64,000 bases of DNA from Symmetrospora coprosmae. Its lineage: Eukaryota; Basidiomycota; Cystobasidiomycetes; Symmetrosporaceae. The stretch is from contig VUYT01000044.1 of NCBI GenBank assembly GCA_008802785.1, forward strand, positions 41,914-105,913, written 5' to 3'. Made by a program: the position numbers and the translations under genes. The notes beneath the pieces were generated by a model, which made no database searches, was not told the DNA's origin, and saw only the letters and a list, made by a program, of their open reading frames with translations. Below, in pieces: positions 21,158-33,020 of the stretch (the first letter of the stretch is position 1; the number at the start of each line of letters is the position of its first letter).

Positions 21158-21764
21158 ATGTCTTGCACCAAAGCCTGTGGCCGAGCCTGCAGCAAGGCCA
21201 TGCTTGGCGCCACCAGGTCCACCGCCCCTGCCATAGCGGCCCTGCACTTGCCTCCCAGCATGCAAGCAGCCCGCCTTCAGACCAACGCCGCAACCTCGGG
21301 TGTGAGTGACTGTCCAGGGAACTCGCCCATAGACTCGGTCCTGAATCTTCTCCCCAATGGCAGCACGCCAAGTCAGACCAACACTCGCATGGCTCGGGCC
21401 GCCAGAGCATGTTCGACCTCGAGCCAGAGGTGTACCCGCTCATCGCAATCGTCGTCCTCGCCTGCTCCGGCGGGACGTACATGGCGCTCAACAAGATTGC
21501 CAAGGACCAGGATCTCCGGCTCATGCGCACCGACCCGCACAAGCCCGTCCACGAGCCGCTCAACTGGGACAAGAAAGACAAGTTCGGCGTGCAGCGCGGC
21601 GGCGAGACGTTCAAAGACCACCAAGGTGCGCCGAAATTCCGGCTGCGATTGGAAGGTGCGCGCCGTGGCAGAACAGTCTTTGACGGAAGCTTCACTCGGT
21701 TTCAGGCTGGACGATGATTCGCGCCAAGGCGGAGCAGGAGGCTGCTCAGCGGGAACAGGAGTGA
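21158..21764 (+). CDS. NDUFA4/B12D-like mitochondrial inner-membrane protein
   Basis: This is a small single-helix mitochondrial protein of the NDUFA4 (MLRQ)/B12D family, which in animals is a respiratory-chain accessory subunit. The first exon gives a presequence rich in Arg, Ala and Ser (MSCTKACGRACSKAMLGATR). After an intron (GTGAGT at about 21304 to 21363) comes MFDLEPEVYPLIAIVV, then a helix with LACSGGTYMALNKIAKDQDL. The motif PEVYP...helix...Y....K....D..L is the family signature. A last intron (donor GTGCGC, acceptor TTTCAG) leads to GWTMIRAKAEQEAAQREQE and the TGA at 21762. Using that intron restores a typical hydrophilic C-terminus. Which respiratory complex it joins here is unknown. 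Confidence 0.8.
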
Positions 21765-22140
21765 TGCTCCAGTCCCTGCTTCAGCTGGCTTTGTCTAGCC
21801 ATTCACCAATACTGTCACTTTGCTGCCCTCGATACTCTGCGTGATCCGTTGCTTGTTGTACTAGACCTTCTTATACAGCACGCGCACTTCCGTTAAGAGC
21901 ATTCCGTCTTCTAGAGCTAAGAAAGCAACAGACAGGCCTCCAGATGACCATCAGATTGACCGTGCCGTTTCCTACGCACCCATCTTTAGCGTCGCCAGGT
22001 CGGGCATGGTGCCATTGCTCATAGCGAGGCTTGCGACGTTGGCATCTTTGCCCTGAAGGGACTGCGAAGGTGCTGATGCTGGGAAAAGGTCCGGCCTCGT
22101 CTCTGCCGTTTGAAGGGGCGGCGTCCTCTCGCTGTAACGC
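21765..22140. other. Intergenic between convergent NDUFA4-like and AMP deaminase genes
   Basis: No coding pattern, repeat or structured RNA is visible; it should hold the 3' ends of both genes. Confidence 0.5.
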
Positions 22141-25100
22141 CTAGAGCTGTACCGGCGAATCTGCGGGTGGGCGCATCGGCCTCATGTGAGCTTCGCGCTG
22201 AGGGGAGGAGCGCGGCCTCTGCAGCCGACCCACCATCGTCTTCTCCTCCATGAGCGTATTGTAGCGGAATGCGACTCGGACATTGGGCACGTTGGTCTTG
22301 TCAACGACGTTGCCTTCTGCGCCGGGCTTGTACCACTCGTGCCCGAGCCAGTGTCGCTTGATTTCCATTTCGAAACCGCTCTGGATCACACTGTTTCGCG
22401 CAAGCTCGCACATGTCGGCAGGCGAGAGCTTGTAGATCTGCGCGGCGACGCTGTATTCTTCCATGAGTGGCTCCTGAAAATCACCACGCCAAGCGTCAGC
22501 TCGACAGCCGCTCTGCAGGCGCGAAGCCGGGGGCGGTCGCTCGCTAGTCTCACTTTGGTGTAGTGCAGCTGTAGCGGATCGTCGGTCGACAGCGAGATGT
22601 TGAGACCTAGCCGGAAGTACTGTGGGAAGGGGTTCCGCTCGTACGTGAGGAAGAGGGCGTTGTTGGACAAAGGTGACATGGCGATCCCGATTTGCTCGAG
22701 ATAGAACAGGTAGCACAATGCCGGGACCTTTCGTAGCAGGATGCCGTGCGAGATCGAGTGCGAGGTCAGGAAAGCCGAGGTGAGGTGGTCCGTATCTCCT
22801 GCCTCTCCTGCATGTGGTCGCAGCACGAAGGTATCTACCAGGAAAGACTCTGGTCAATATTGCGGTCATGCTCTTTGCGGAGACGCACTGCCTCACTGAA
22901 TCCTCTCTGTTTGCGGAAGTTGTTGAGGGTTGCCATGTTGGCAAAGAGGTAGCTGCGAATGAATGGCAAATCTCAGCGATGCTTCAGAGCCGGGCTGTAG
23001 TACAAACTCTCTCACAATAGCCAATAGTTGTATGGCGGGTTCTGCTTTGTATCCCAATCTTTCGGGAACGGATACTCTGTTGGAAGTCGGCAGGTCGTAA
23101 GGCTTAGCTTCTGTAACTATGACTGCCTCACATTCCGGGCTGCCCAATCCTTACTCCGATAGAGACGCCGCTCGACCTTGCTCTCGTCGTCGACACTATC
23201 GAGTCCGATGACGCGCTGCAGGAAGACGTGGAGCTCCGGGTGCGATTTGGGATCCTTCGTCACTTCAAACAGCGGTCCAAAGATGTCTTTGATAGAGTGT
23301 CTCGAGCATCAGCACGAGCGAGCGAAAGCCTGTCGGCAAGCAAGTTTCGCTCACTCTGGATGACATCGCCAAAGCTGTTGACGGTCCCGCTGGCCTTGAA
23401 AACCTCGTATAGGCGCGGAATCTGGATGAGCCAGCGCACGTTGTCCGAGAAGAGCTTGTTGTTGACGACCCATTTGGCCAGCTTGTCCCACTCCCCACGA
23501 GAGCGCCCATAGATCGAAATACGGTATTCTGCCATCTGGTACTTTGTCGCGTGCAGATCCTCAAACACCTCTTGTGTAACTTCAGCAAGGTAGAGCCCCT
23601 TGATATGGTTATCGGTCTTGAGGAAGATTTCCCTCAGTCTGCTCTCGCCAATAGGGTCTGCGTGCAACCCGTCAGATTCTGTATTGCTCTGTACTAACTA
23701 CCAAGGATGATCAGGCGACGCACTGTACTTTGCATTGAAGCGGTCAAAGCGATGGAATGCATCTCTGTGCGCGTGCATATCCAGCGTGTCGATCGAGAGA
23801 TCGTACGCCGTCAGATTCAGAGATTCGAAGACCTGCCGCAGGGTGAGGTACCGCTCGTCTCGGAAGGTGACGACATCGTCTGCGCTTCTCTTCATCTTTG
23901 ACTTGATGAATCGCAGGAGGTGTTTCTGGTTCATGCAGGCCGAGTGGTGTACGTGGGTATCAACCTTTCGCACGTTGTAGAAGTCGCTGTAGGTAATGGA
24001 GTGGTGTCAATCTGTGTTTTGTGCTGACCTGCCCGCGCATGCTGCCACGACTTACCGATGGGGCACGCGCTAAAGGAAATTATGCGAAGATTAGCCATAA
24101 TCCGGCGACCTTCTCTTCAAACCCGGTCCCTTACCTTCATCTCCGCCAGTTCCTGGTACTCGTTCAGCAAACAATACAGATTCCACCGACTCTCGAGATA
24201 CTTGATCCTGCGATATGCGAACGACTTTGCGGGACCATCTGAAATCACACTCAGGATGTACTCCAGATCCTGGAAGTACTCCTTGAGGTTGGGCACACGA
24301 TAGGCCACATTGTCGGGCGTCTTCTCTGCAAGTGCCAGTTTGGCGCGTTAGCGTGTGCTCCTCTAGAAGTCTGAACGGGCCGCGCGCTTTTGACGCACCG
24401 ATTTCTGGGCTGGTGTAGACCTGGTATACACCTTGGCTGTCGAGCTCGAAGACATAAGGGTGCTCCCCCGGAATCTCGCACTCGTCCATCTGGAACTCGT
24501 ATTGCTTCGCGGGCTCCGCAGAGGGTGCAGCCTGCTCAAAGGGATCTCTGCTCTCCCAGTGCGGTTTGGGCGGAGGCGGGTAGATCTTCCATGGCTTGCG
24601 CTCTCCGTCCTCTTCATCCGCAGGTACGGCGGGCTCGTCTGTCGTGTTGACATACACCGAGGAGGATGAGGAAGAGGATGGCAGGCCGCTGGAACCCGTC
24701 CGAGCGAGAGGGGCGGATTTGCGCCGCTCCGGCGAGGCTGGTCTGGATGCCGATGTGGAGGTCGACCCGACACGAGGAGCAAATTCTCCATCATAGTTGA
24801 TGGGATTGTCCTCGAGACGCTGACACGATAGCGCAATGTACTTGTCACGTAGCTCGATGCAGTTCTGCGGGTATCGGATAGAAGGCCGAGTGTCAGACCC
24901 TTAGCCATCCAGTGAAGTCCCATGAAGGTAGACTCACCTGGAAGGAGGTATATAGTTCTTGCAGCTCCGCCGAGACTGCTTCGTCTTCGACATGCAGGCC
25001 CAGCTCGATTTCCTCATCCTGGTCGGGATCGATGTGCGTCCGGTCAAAAGCTGGACCTTCGCGATAATGGAAGTTTGGCACGCCTGACGGCATCTCGACG

Positions 25101-25896
25101 CGGGATGGCGATCTACTGTTGGGGCTGGGCGAGGCGAACTCTGCCTTCCTCCTCGAGATGGACGATTCTGCCTTTGTCTTGCTTTGCGAGCGCGGCTTGT
25201 GCCCCGCATCAGGTGCAGCTCTGCCCTCCTGAGCGCCTCCAGCGGAGACAGAGCCATCGTGTCCAGGAAGACTGTGATTGGCAGCGGACGTAGGCGAGCG
25301 GACAGTCGCTCCTGCTGTGGGCATAGAGGGGCCCGTCGCGGCCGAAACGAGAGACGCGAGGTTTGGCATCATGCTGTTCGAAGGGGTCGCTGCGAGCTTG
25401 GAGTGCCCGTCGGCAGGGTACGTAGCGTAGAACTTGGAGTCGGCCTGTGTGCATATGGCAAGCAGGATGAGCGACGAACACATTTTGGGAGACGAAAGGA
25501 ACGCGCGAGGTGACGACTGACCATGGCCGACTTTTTCTGTTCAGACTCGTCGAAGAAAGGGTGATTCGAAGGGTTGGGCGTTCCTGGCGGAGATAGCCAG
25601 TCCTGTCCGACTTCTTGCCCATCCTGTCCTGCCGGGGCAGCTGCTATCCTGCCTGCATCGCCCTCCTCCGCATGTCGACCTCCACCGCCGCTGCTGCTGG
25701 CCTCGTGCTGTTCCGCGTCAGGCATATAGACCTCCACTCCTGGGATGCTGCCCTGCCTCTCGACGACTGTTGGTCTGCGTCTCTGCGGCGACGATGTCGC
25801 GCTTGCTGCTCCTCCCGGTCCTGCACCGTGTCGTGGGCACATTGCGGCTTGCTCGCCTGACTTGACTAGGCTAGCTGCCTTATCGCCTGGGGACAA
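22141..25896 (-). CDS. AMD1: AMP deaminase
   Basis: This enzyme converts AMP to IMP and ammonia in the cytosol, in the purine nucleotide cycle. The N-terminal 250 or so residues are Ser/Pro-rich and poorly conserved (start [16 protein letters not shown] at 25896). The catalytic barrel begins with [20 protein letters not shown], which supplies the two metal-binding histidines and is near-invariant in AMP deaminases. [18 protein letters not shown] and [20 protein letters not shown] follow. The signature [14 protein letters not shown] occurs near 22560-22600; across the next intron it continues [20 protein letters not shown]. The C-terminus [12 protein letters not shown] and [14 protein letters not shown] is also conserved. 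Zinc ligands and catalytic Asp residues appear intact, so the gene is expected to be functional. Several introns of 60-100 nt interrupt it. Confidence 0.95.
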
Positions 25897-26274
25897 AGGG
25901 CGGCGTGTACGCTTCTAAGCGTGCGCGTATTGAGCGAGCACCTTGTTGCGGATATGTGAGTGGAAGTCTCTGTCGGCGAGGGCTATTCAAGCAAGCTTGC
26001 TCGTTGAGCGAAGTCGAGGAGTCTACAAGCTCGTCGCGCCCGAAGATAGGCACCGCTCGCGGTCACGCGCATCAAGGCTGGCTTTCGGACACGTTCGACA
26101 GATCTAGACGAGGGTAGACTGGAATATGCGTCTAGACAGCATGCATGCTCAACGACACCCGTACCGTCTCTGATATTGCTCGACTGTCGGTGAGAGGCAC
26201 CACATCGCGTGCCTGCCTGCTCCTGCGCTCCTGCATGGCCCATCTTTCCGCCACATTCGGCAAAAGAGGAAGCC
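25897..26274. other. Intergenic: AMP deaminase promoter and MDE1 3' flank
   Basis: I see no gene, repeat or recognisable regulatory motif here. Confidence 0.5.
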
Positions 26275-27448
26275 TCACAAACCTTCGGTCGGCAGACCTG
26301 CCTGACGCATCTTCACCGCAACCTCAAGAAGGTAGTCAAGGCACTCGGCCTGCCCCTTGGCCTTTTCCCAAGTCGGACCCCAGCTGTATGTGCCTGTGGA
26401 CGTAATGCATTGGGTTGGCTTGGTCCGGTCGTGCAGGCATGCCTAGGGTGCAAACACTTACCATGCCGCCGCACGAGTACCGCAGGTCTGTATCGCGATT
26501 TGATTCGCCTTGTCAGCTTTCGCTGCCCAGATGATCGGAAGGAGGCAGCTAGAGCTCCACTCACGCCTCCGGGTACTCTTTCAGGGCCTTTTCCATGTCG
26601 AAGCGGAGGTCTTCCTCGTCTGGTGTGTTCTCGATGATAGGTATGGTGAGAGTGTCCAGGTCTGTGCGAGGCGGTGCCTTCAAGTCAGCTCAGTGCAGAA
26701 GCGCGCCTGAGCCGGCAAGTGTCCTGGAAACTCACAGCTCAGAGCATTCCCCATCCCGCCCACTCGCATCCCCTTGATCATTTCCAGGTGAGAGATCTTG
26801 AACTCCTTACCCGGCCAAAGCAAGGTAGCCATGACGGCGTGCTGGCTGTGCGTGTGAATGCACGCGCCGGCATCGCGCTGCTCGTACGCGTTGAAGAAGA
26901 GTGGGGTGCATGCAGACTGCTTGAGAGGCTTTTCCGGCGAGCGCAGGTGCTGTCGTGTCGAGCGGAGAAGGACAAATATGTCTTCTGGAAGGATGCGCTC
27001 CTTTTGCACTCCTGATGAGATGGGTAGAGATGGCAAATTGGTCTGGCAAAGTCGCGAGCATTTCTGCGAAAGCATCAGAGCGAGCTCGTACCGGAAGGCG
27101 CGATGTATACTAGGTCCCTGCAGCAGCGTACAATTGGTCGATAGTGATCAAGTGTGAGCACGCTGTTTGTCTCACCCTTTGGAGTAAGTGTCAAACAACC
27201 CACCCATCGCGGAGCGAGATGCCTCCCCCTGTCCCGGTAACCCAACCGAGCTGATAGAAAAGGCGGCACAATCTGGGAGAACACGCTGATTAGATACGGG
27301 GCAGTTAAGCGTTCCGAGTGTCGCTCCGGAGTCCTCACTCTGGGATCAAGTTCGCCGGGTGCAATGGATCGGAGCTCTGCACAAGCGAGTGGTCATTCGT
27401 GCCCTCTGCGTTGCACGGCGAAATTTGCAGTTCTTGCGCGGTGGACAT
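26275..27448 (-). CDS. MDE1: Methylthioribulose-1-phosphate dehydratase
   Basis: This is the MtnB-type zinc enzyme of the methionine salvage pathway, which dehydrates 5-methylthioribulose-1-phosphate in the cytosol. The start is the ATG at 27448 ([16 protein letters not shown]). Exon 1 ends at 27339 within a Glu codon; joining gives HPANLIPE then [20 protein letters not shown], the family N-terminus. DLVYIAPSG and [14 protein letters not shown] follow. The exon near 26750-26950 reads [20 protein letters not shown] then [19 protein letters not shown], containing the HxH zinc ligands. Next come [20 protein letters not shown] and, in the last exon, [20 protein letters not shown]. The stop is at 26275. 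All key motifs are present. Confidence 0.95.
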
Positions 27449-28246
27449 CTCCCTTCAGTCTTATGGAGAAGGCTGCTCGGGATCAAGCGTCAGTCAGAAG
27501 CCCAGTGAAGCAGAAAGCGAAGATGTGACGAACTTGAGGAAGTGTCGTCGGATGACATCCGGTTGCCCTCCTGGAGCCTCCCCTCCTGACGTCCATCCGA
27601 TGGCCAGACAGGCGGGGTATCTGACACGACACTGCACAACGATGCTCTACTTTGGCAATGGTACAGCTCCAATGTGGCTCGCTGATACTGACGCGCGACC
27701 TTGCAGCAGCTCGCCTGGTCAGCCACTGGCGGCGGCGGACAGAGCGGCAACCCGTTCTCCGACCCTGTTTGGACGTTGCGGTCGCACTTGCATCGGAAAA
27801 GGGGTTGCGACGGGCAAAGCGGAGCGAGCGGACTGGGGCAGAAGCGGATGTTGAAAGGGCTCGTGCGTGACCGGAGCGACCGAGAGTCGACAGTTCCTTC
27901 TCGAGCACTCGAGCATTTCTCCTGCCTTCGCACACGAGGGAGAAGGGGAACAAGTACGCGAGGACTCCGACAGCTGGAACCCCGTAGTCTCTCTACGCGT
28001 CCTTGCACAAGAAGGACGCGACTCTCGACTGTTTACCTTCGAAACGGGCCCCTTGAAGCTGGTCGCAGGTCCCTCGATACCGTTTTACAACTCCGTCACA
28101 CGCCTGTCACACGCGCAGTTGGCACCAGCAGCAGGGCAGTCTGCTCGATATCCTCCTCTCACCCTCCTTTGTCACACTTTGTCCTGCATCCAAAAGAGCC
28201 GCCCCATCGCAAAGTCCCCCGTCAGCGCATCCCGGTTTTCAGCACC
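27449..28246. other. Intergenic, divergent promoters of MDE1 and the Ser-rich gene
   Basis: About 800 bp. Open frames cross it but show no protein-like composition; I see no conserved motif I can name. Confidence 0.45.
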
Positions 28247-29891
28247 ATGGCACGCCCTCGACCCTCGCGCGCATCGTCGGTCTCAAGCTTCATCAGCTCG
28301 GCAGCGCACTTCTCGCTGTCGCCCACACCAGCATCATCATCGCCCACGTCACCCACCTCGTCGACATTCTCGTCATCACGCGCGGGTCTTAACGGCCTGC
28401 CCCTGCCTCCTGTCCCGTCCGAGCCAAGTCGCGCACCCGCCGGCAAGCGCAGCCTGCGGAACCTGCTTTCTTTCGCATGGTCCTCTAATGTCAAGAAGCA
28501 GAGCAAGGCTGCTGCTGCATCGGCTGCAAAGACGACGCGCTCTCGCCATGACGACGATCTCGACTTCGGCTGCTCCGGTCTGCAGGACGACGAGGCCGAG
28601 GACTTGGTCCTGGCAGACGAGGTGGACATGATGCTCGAGCTCCAGGGCTATCAGGATGGCACAAAGGGCACAGAGCATACAATGCAATACGCACCTCGGG
28701 CCAAGACGTCTGCACAGGCACGCAACGGACGAGACAGGAGCGACTCGCGAACGGCTCTCGACATCCCTGGGAATCGCTTCGCCCGCCTCAACATCCAATA
28801 CACCAGGCCTACCATCGACACATCCAGGCGAATCACCAAGGTGAGTGTCATGTCACCCTTTTTTTGCCTGTTCCTCCGTCAAGTCGCACTTAGGGGTGTT
28901 GGACCGGAACTGATCCCTGCCTGCTCCCGCCTTTCGCTCCAATTTCCCGCTCCGCTGAAACAAGCAGCCTCACTGCACGCCACACGACCTCTCGCAATCT
29001 TCGTCCTCCGCGTCGTCATCGTCGACCTGTTTCTCCGTCCCCTCGTCAACGCGCTCCTCGGCGTCCTACTCGAGCGGGTCGAGCGGTACCTCCTTCATGC
29101 ACGTCCGCAGCACAGGATGCACCGACTCCGACAGCGACGACCATACCACCACGCTACTCGATTCACTCAACAATACACCCGTTACATCGACGTTCCCACA
29201 CTCGGCCTGCGGCAGTGATGCCGTCCTGTCCAGCCCCTCTGCGCCATCTGCCACTTCATCGAGCAGTCAAGCAGTACCTCTCGCAGCTGTACTCGAGTGG
29301 CATCCAGACGAGACAGAGGAGCAGGCCGCGGCTCGCCGAGCGCAGGAAGAGCAAGCGGCGATTGAGGCGCTAGAGGCTTACTTCGAGATACAGGCGAGCT
29401 CTGCTATCGTCGACGGCCGCCGGGGGTCTTCTCCTACCCACTCTCTCAAGGACCCCGCCATGATGGTCGCCGTGCAACCGCGCCGTGGTAGTGCACCGCA
29501 CATCCCGCTCAGAAACAAGCGCAGCGAGGGCAGTCTGCGCCCAATGGCTGGCACTCCGACGGGCAAGTTCCGCGAGAACGTCTCGGCGGTGAGGAGGCCT
29601 CACTTTGGCGGGATGGCGGGCAGATACAGATCGCACACGACAGCTTCCATCACGAGCCCGCTGGCTGTCAATACCTCAGGGCTGGCGAGCTCCAGCTCCA
29701 CCTCCATTCTGGCCGGCTCTTCCTCCACGACGCTTCTCCCCTCGATCCCTTCATCGCCTAGCTCTTCAATGATCAGCTTCCTCGACATGGATGACCTCAG
29801 CCCTTCGCTTCCACAGTTTCCCAAGCCGCCAACGTCCACCGCCAGCTCGCGTCGAGGATCGGTTACCGCCCCAACCTACGAGTACATCTGA
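28247..29891 (+). CDS. Ser-rich low-complexity protein of unknown function
   Basis: I do not recognise this protein. The start is the ATG at 28247 (MARPRPSRASSVSSFISSAA). Exon 1 is Ser/Pro/Ala-rich with a basic patch (GKRSLRNLLSFAWSSNVKKQ) and an acidic patch (DDEAEDLVLADEVDMMLEL). It ends at the donor near 28839 after RPTIDTSRRITK. The acceptor near 28966 opens an exon with PHCTPHDLSQSSSSASSSSS in frame with the rest. A short predicted helix rich in Ala, Glu and Gln (DETEEQAAARRAQEEQAAIE) is the only ordered-looking part. RRGS motifs and Ser clusters suggest phosphorylation. The protein ends APTYEYI. It is probably a disordered regulatory or scaffold protein; no catalytic motif is visible. 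Confidence 0.6.
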
Positions 29892-30237
29892 CTCGTTCGC
29901 TTCTTCGCGCCTACGCTCATACGATCACACGCTCTCTCATTGCTCGCGCCACGTTGTCCTCTTCTCCCGTACGCGGCGCGCCGCCCGTCTCTGCTGTTAT
30001 TCGAAAGTGTTCTCCTGCCAGATGCTAGACTCCCGCGGAGCGGCCTGGTCTCACTCTCCTTCCTCGGTCATACGTATTATCATTGGGTTGTTGTGGAATG
30101 CAAAGCTGTATCAGTTTGTTCGAGTCATGGGCATGCTGCGTCGTGGTGCGCTAGGGCAAGATGATACGGGAGGCCATTGCATCGCTACACTGGTTGCGCT
30201 GCACCTTCGGACGACATCTGAATGTTACAGTAGAGAA
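29892..30237. other. Intergenic between convergent Ser-rich and LtrA-like genes
   Basis: I see no gene or repeat here. Confidence 0.5.
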
Positions 30238-32565
30238 TTACCGCTCGGAGGCATCGCTGCTTTCGACCATACTCTTCGCTTCGGGCGACGCCGAATCGTA
30301 GCTGACGGGCCGCTTGCCGTCGCTGACCTTGAACAAGAAGGCGGCCTGAAATTCCAAGTAATCAGGGAGGAGTGAAGGTCAGAGACAAGGAGGTTGCCGA
30401 CAAGCCGCAAAGGAGGGCGGGAGGCACTTACGCCGTCGAAGAGCAGCACTACGGCAGCAGCAGCCAGCAGAACAGGGACGAGCCAATTATTGTCGAGAAG
30501 ATTGTCCATTGGACTTTGTGAAGTATACGAAGTCGTCCCGATGCTGTTAATGACGCAGTTGCGTCAGCATGCTGATGTTCGCTCTGGGCGAACGGCTAGT
30601 ACGTACTTGAGTAAAGTACAGAATAGAAGAATAGTGCCAATGATGGCTCGTCCGGCCACTCTCAGCCAGGTATACTTATCCCTTGTCTTTGTCTGCAGCG
30701 CTGACAGTGCCGCGAGCGTCACAAGGAAACCGCCCTTGCATGTAGTAATTCATGTCTGTCAGATGAGCCTCTCTTCAGGTGATGCAGACGATCTCACCAT
30801 GACTGTTAGCGCGCCTTGCGAGGAGATGTACAGAACCGAGACAAGCTTGTCGAAAGCATCATTAATGAGCTCGTCGTTGTATTCGGCCTCGTTGATATAT
30901 TGATTGAGCTTGTCGTACACCTCTCGCTGCGGAGGCAATCTGGCGTCAGATGGCACACATTCGCACGTTTCTCGTGCACACCACTGGCATCCGCTTATGC
31001 GACAACTTACCGGCGGATCAAACTTGTTGCTTGAGAAGAGACGCAGAAGCAGTGAATAGGACTCGGCTTGTGCGAGGTTACCGAAAGTTGTGATGTTTTC
31101 CCCGGCTGTGGTGCTGTACAGCCGGATCTGCGCGGCCCTGTCGATTCCGAGGGCGGATGAGTACCGGTTCAAGCAAATGCCAGAGTCGGAGTTGATGAGC
31201 AAGTTGGAGTACTGGGCGACTGTGATTGTATCCGAGCTCGTCAAGTCTGAAGAAGCCTGGTCTAGTGTTGTGAGACATCGCGACCACCGGTCTAGCGAGT
31301 ACCAGATGTTGATGCTCCGGACGTTGCGGACGACGGCTGGAGAGGATACGCCTGCCAATTAGCTGTTCTGATGTGGAGAAGCACGGCTATCGTGGTCCGT
31401 CACGCACTCTGTGTCAGCAGCAGCAGCGAGAGCGACATTGGCAGATGGAGAAAGCCCGATCCGAGATGATGCAGGGTAATGCCACGCAATGTGTGGCTGA
31501 AGTCGCCGAAATACAGATCTATAGATGACCAGATTGATCAGTGAATGATGATCGCTGGGTATCTTCTTCTATTCAGGAGGAACACTCACAGAAAAGTACA
31601 CGATATAGTGCGACGGCTGCAATCACGATGGCAATGATGGCAGGCCGATAGCCTCCGAGCGGTCCGACAAAGGAAGTCCGGTAGCTCTCGACGATGCCGA
31701 GCACACCCTCTCCCAGAACGACAAGCGTCAGGGCCGCAAAGCGTTCCGTCCAGTAGTGCTGTTCGAGCATGACTGCTCCAGATGACATGGCAGAAAAAGT
31801 TGAAGAGGCGTACTCGATGATCCAGCCGGCCGACCAGAGGATGACTCGCGCAATGCCAGAGCCGCGCGTTTCACCGAAAGCGCCCCATGAAACGGCCATT
31901 GCGGCAAAGAAGAGGCAACCGCTGATGAAGAGACCGGCTAGCGCATAGACCGCCGGCCGCTTGTTGCGCCCGGCCTTCTTGGCCTGGACGAGGACGATGA
32001 GATACTGGAAGATGAGGAGGAAGCGCGAGATTGCGTATACTCCCGAGGCTACCTTGAGCGCTCGCTTGACGGCTGAAGGGGCGTCGAGAATCGGTTGCAC
32101 GGGCGAGCTCCACTGAGGGATATCTTCGTCCAGATCTTCGTCGAGACGCGGGTCGGTATAAGTGCCAAGGTTGAAGCCGACATGAAAGGCGCCTGCTATC
32201 GCTCCGAGGATCCCATACTGGCACAGCAGCAGCAGGTTCCAGAGGAGGCCGAGGGCATCGTCCCCTCCATACCGGACGTCAAAGACGACCTGGCTCCACC
32301 AGATGCTCCAGATGGCGATGAAGAAGATGACGTATGAGCCAATCTTCTCGCCATCCGACAGGTCTGTCTCTGAGGTAAAGACGCCCAGAGCCGCGACCAA
32401 GAAGAGGTCGTTGAAGAGGTTCAGGAAGCCGACCCGCCGGTCCCTTCGCCGAGCCTTGCCATCATCCTCGTACGCGAGATTGCCGTGTCGAAAGAGGTTC
32501 CAGATGAACGGCGGCGAGGTCTGGTTGCGAACGTAGCGGCGTATGTAGGCGGAGCTGTGACACAT
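30238..32565 (-). CDS. LtrA-like multi-pass membrane protein
   Basis: This is a polytopic membrane protein of the LtrA (low-temperature requirement A) family; the biochemical role of fungal members is not established. The first exon (from ATG 32565) is soluble, then reads LFNDLFLVAALGVFTSETDL and further helices. It contains YWTERFAALTLVVLGEGVLG, the family hallmark [EQ]RF...V..GE.. that defines LtrA. Later short exons encode DLYFGDFSHTLRGITLHHLG and the helix MSLSLLLLTQS, then a soluble stretch with NIWYSLDRWSRCLTTLDQAS. More helices follow, ending with MDNLLDNNWLVPVLLAAAAV. The last exon, LEFQAAFLFKVSDGKRPVSY, ends in a Ser/Glu-rich tail at the TAA (30238-30240). About ten helices are predicted. 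Exon joins in the 30.5-31.5 kb part are approximate. Confidence 0.8.
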
Positions 32566-33020
32566 GCGGAAGAGCCAGCTCTCTCAGAATAGGCCAAGTT
32601 GCGACTCGCAGAAACGGTTGGAGATCCCTCACACGTTGGTCAGAGGCATCTCCGCCAGCGGCTGATGTGCATCAGGAATGCGCAAACTAGTCGTTGTGCG
32701 ATTGCCGTATTGCACGCTGGCCAACGTTGTCGTGTCTCTTCGGCTGCGATCACACTCTGCAAGTGTGGCGTGGCTGTGCCGGCGGGCGAGGGCGTCAGTC
32801 GGAGTTGCTGGACCTCCCCCATCGTTGCAACCCTGCACCCACCCACTCACTCGGCTTGCTTTCAATCTTCTTTTCGTGTGTGTTGCCTCTCTTGTTTCAA
32901 TCGCTTCCATATCCGCTTTACGCAGCAGGTTTATCCATCCACATTCGGCTGGCTTTCCTCGTCTCAGGCGCTATCTCCACCGGTGCTGTCCCACCAGCCC
33001 CATCACAACAGCACTGCGCC
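32566..33020. other. Intergenic, divergent promoters of LtrA-like and KEN-box genes
   Basis: 455 bp with CT-rich stretches near 32860-32900; no gene is seen. Confidence 0.5.

Noticed and set aside
27701-28246. In-frame upstream extension of the Ser-rich protein
   Set aside because: The extension is Arg-rich without conserved features; the ATG at 28247 begins the composition shared by the rest of the protein.
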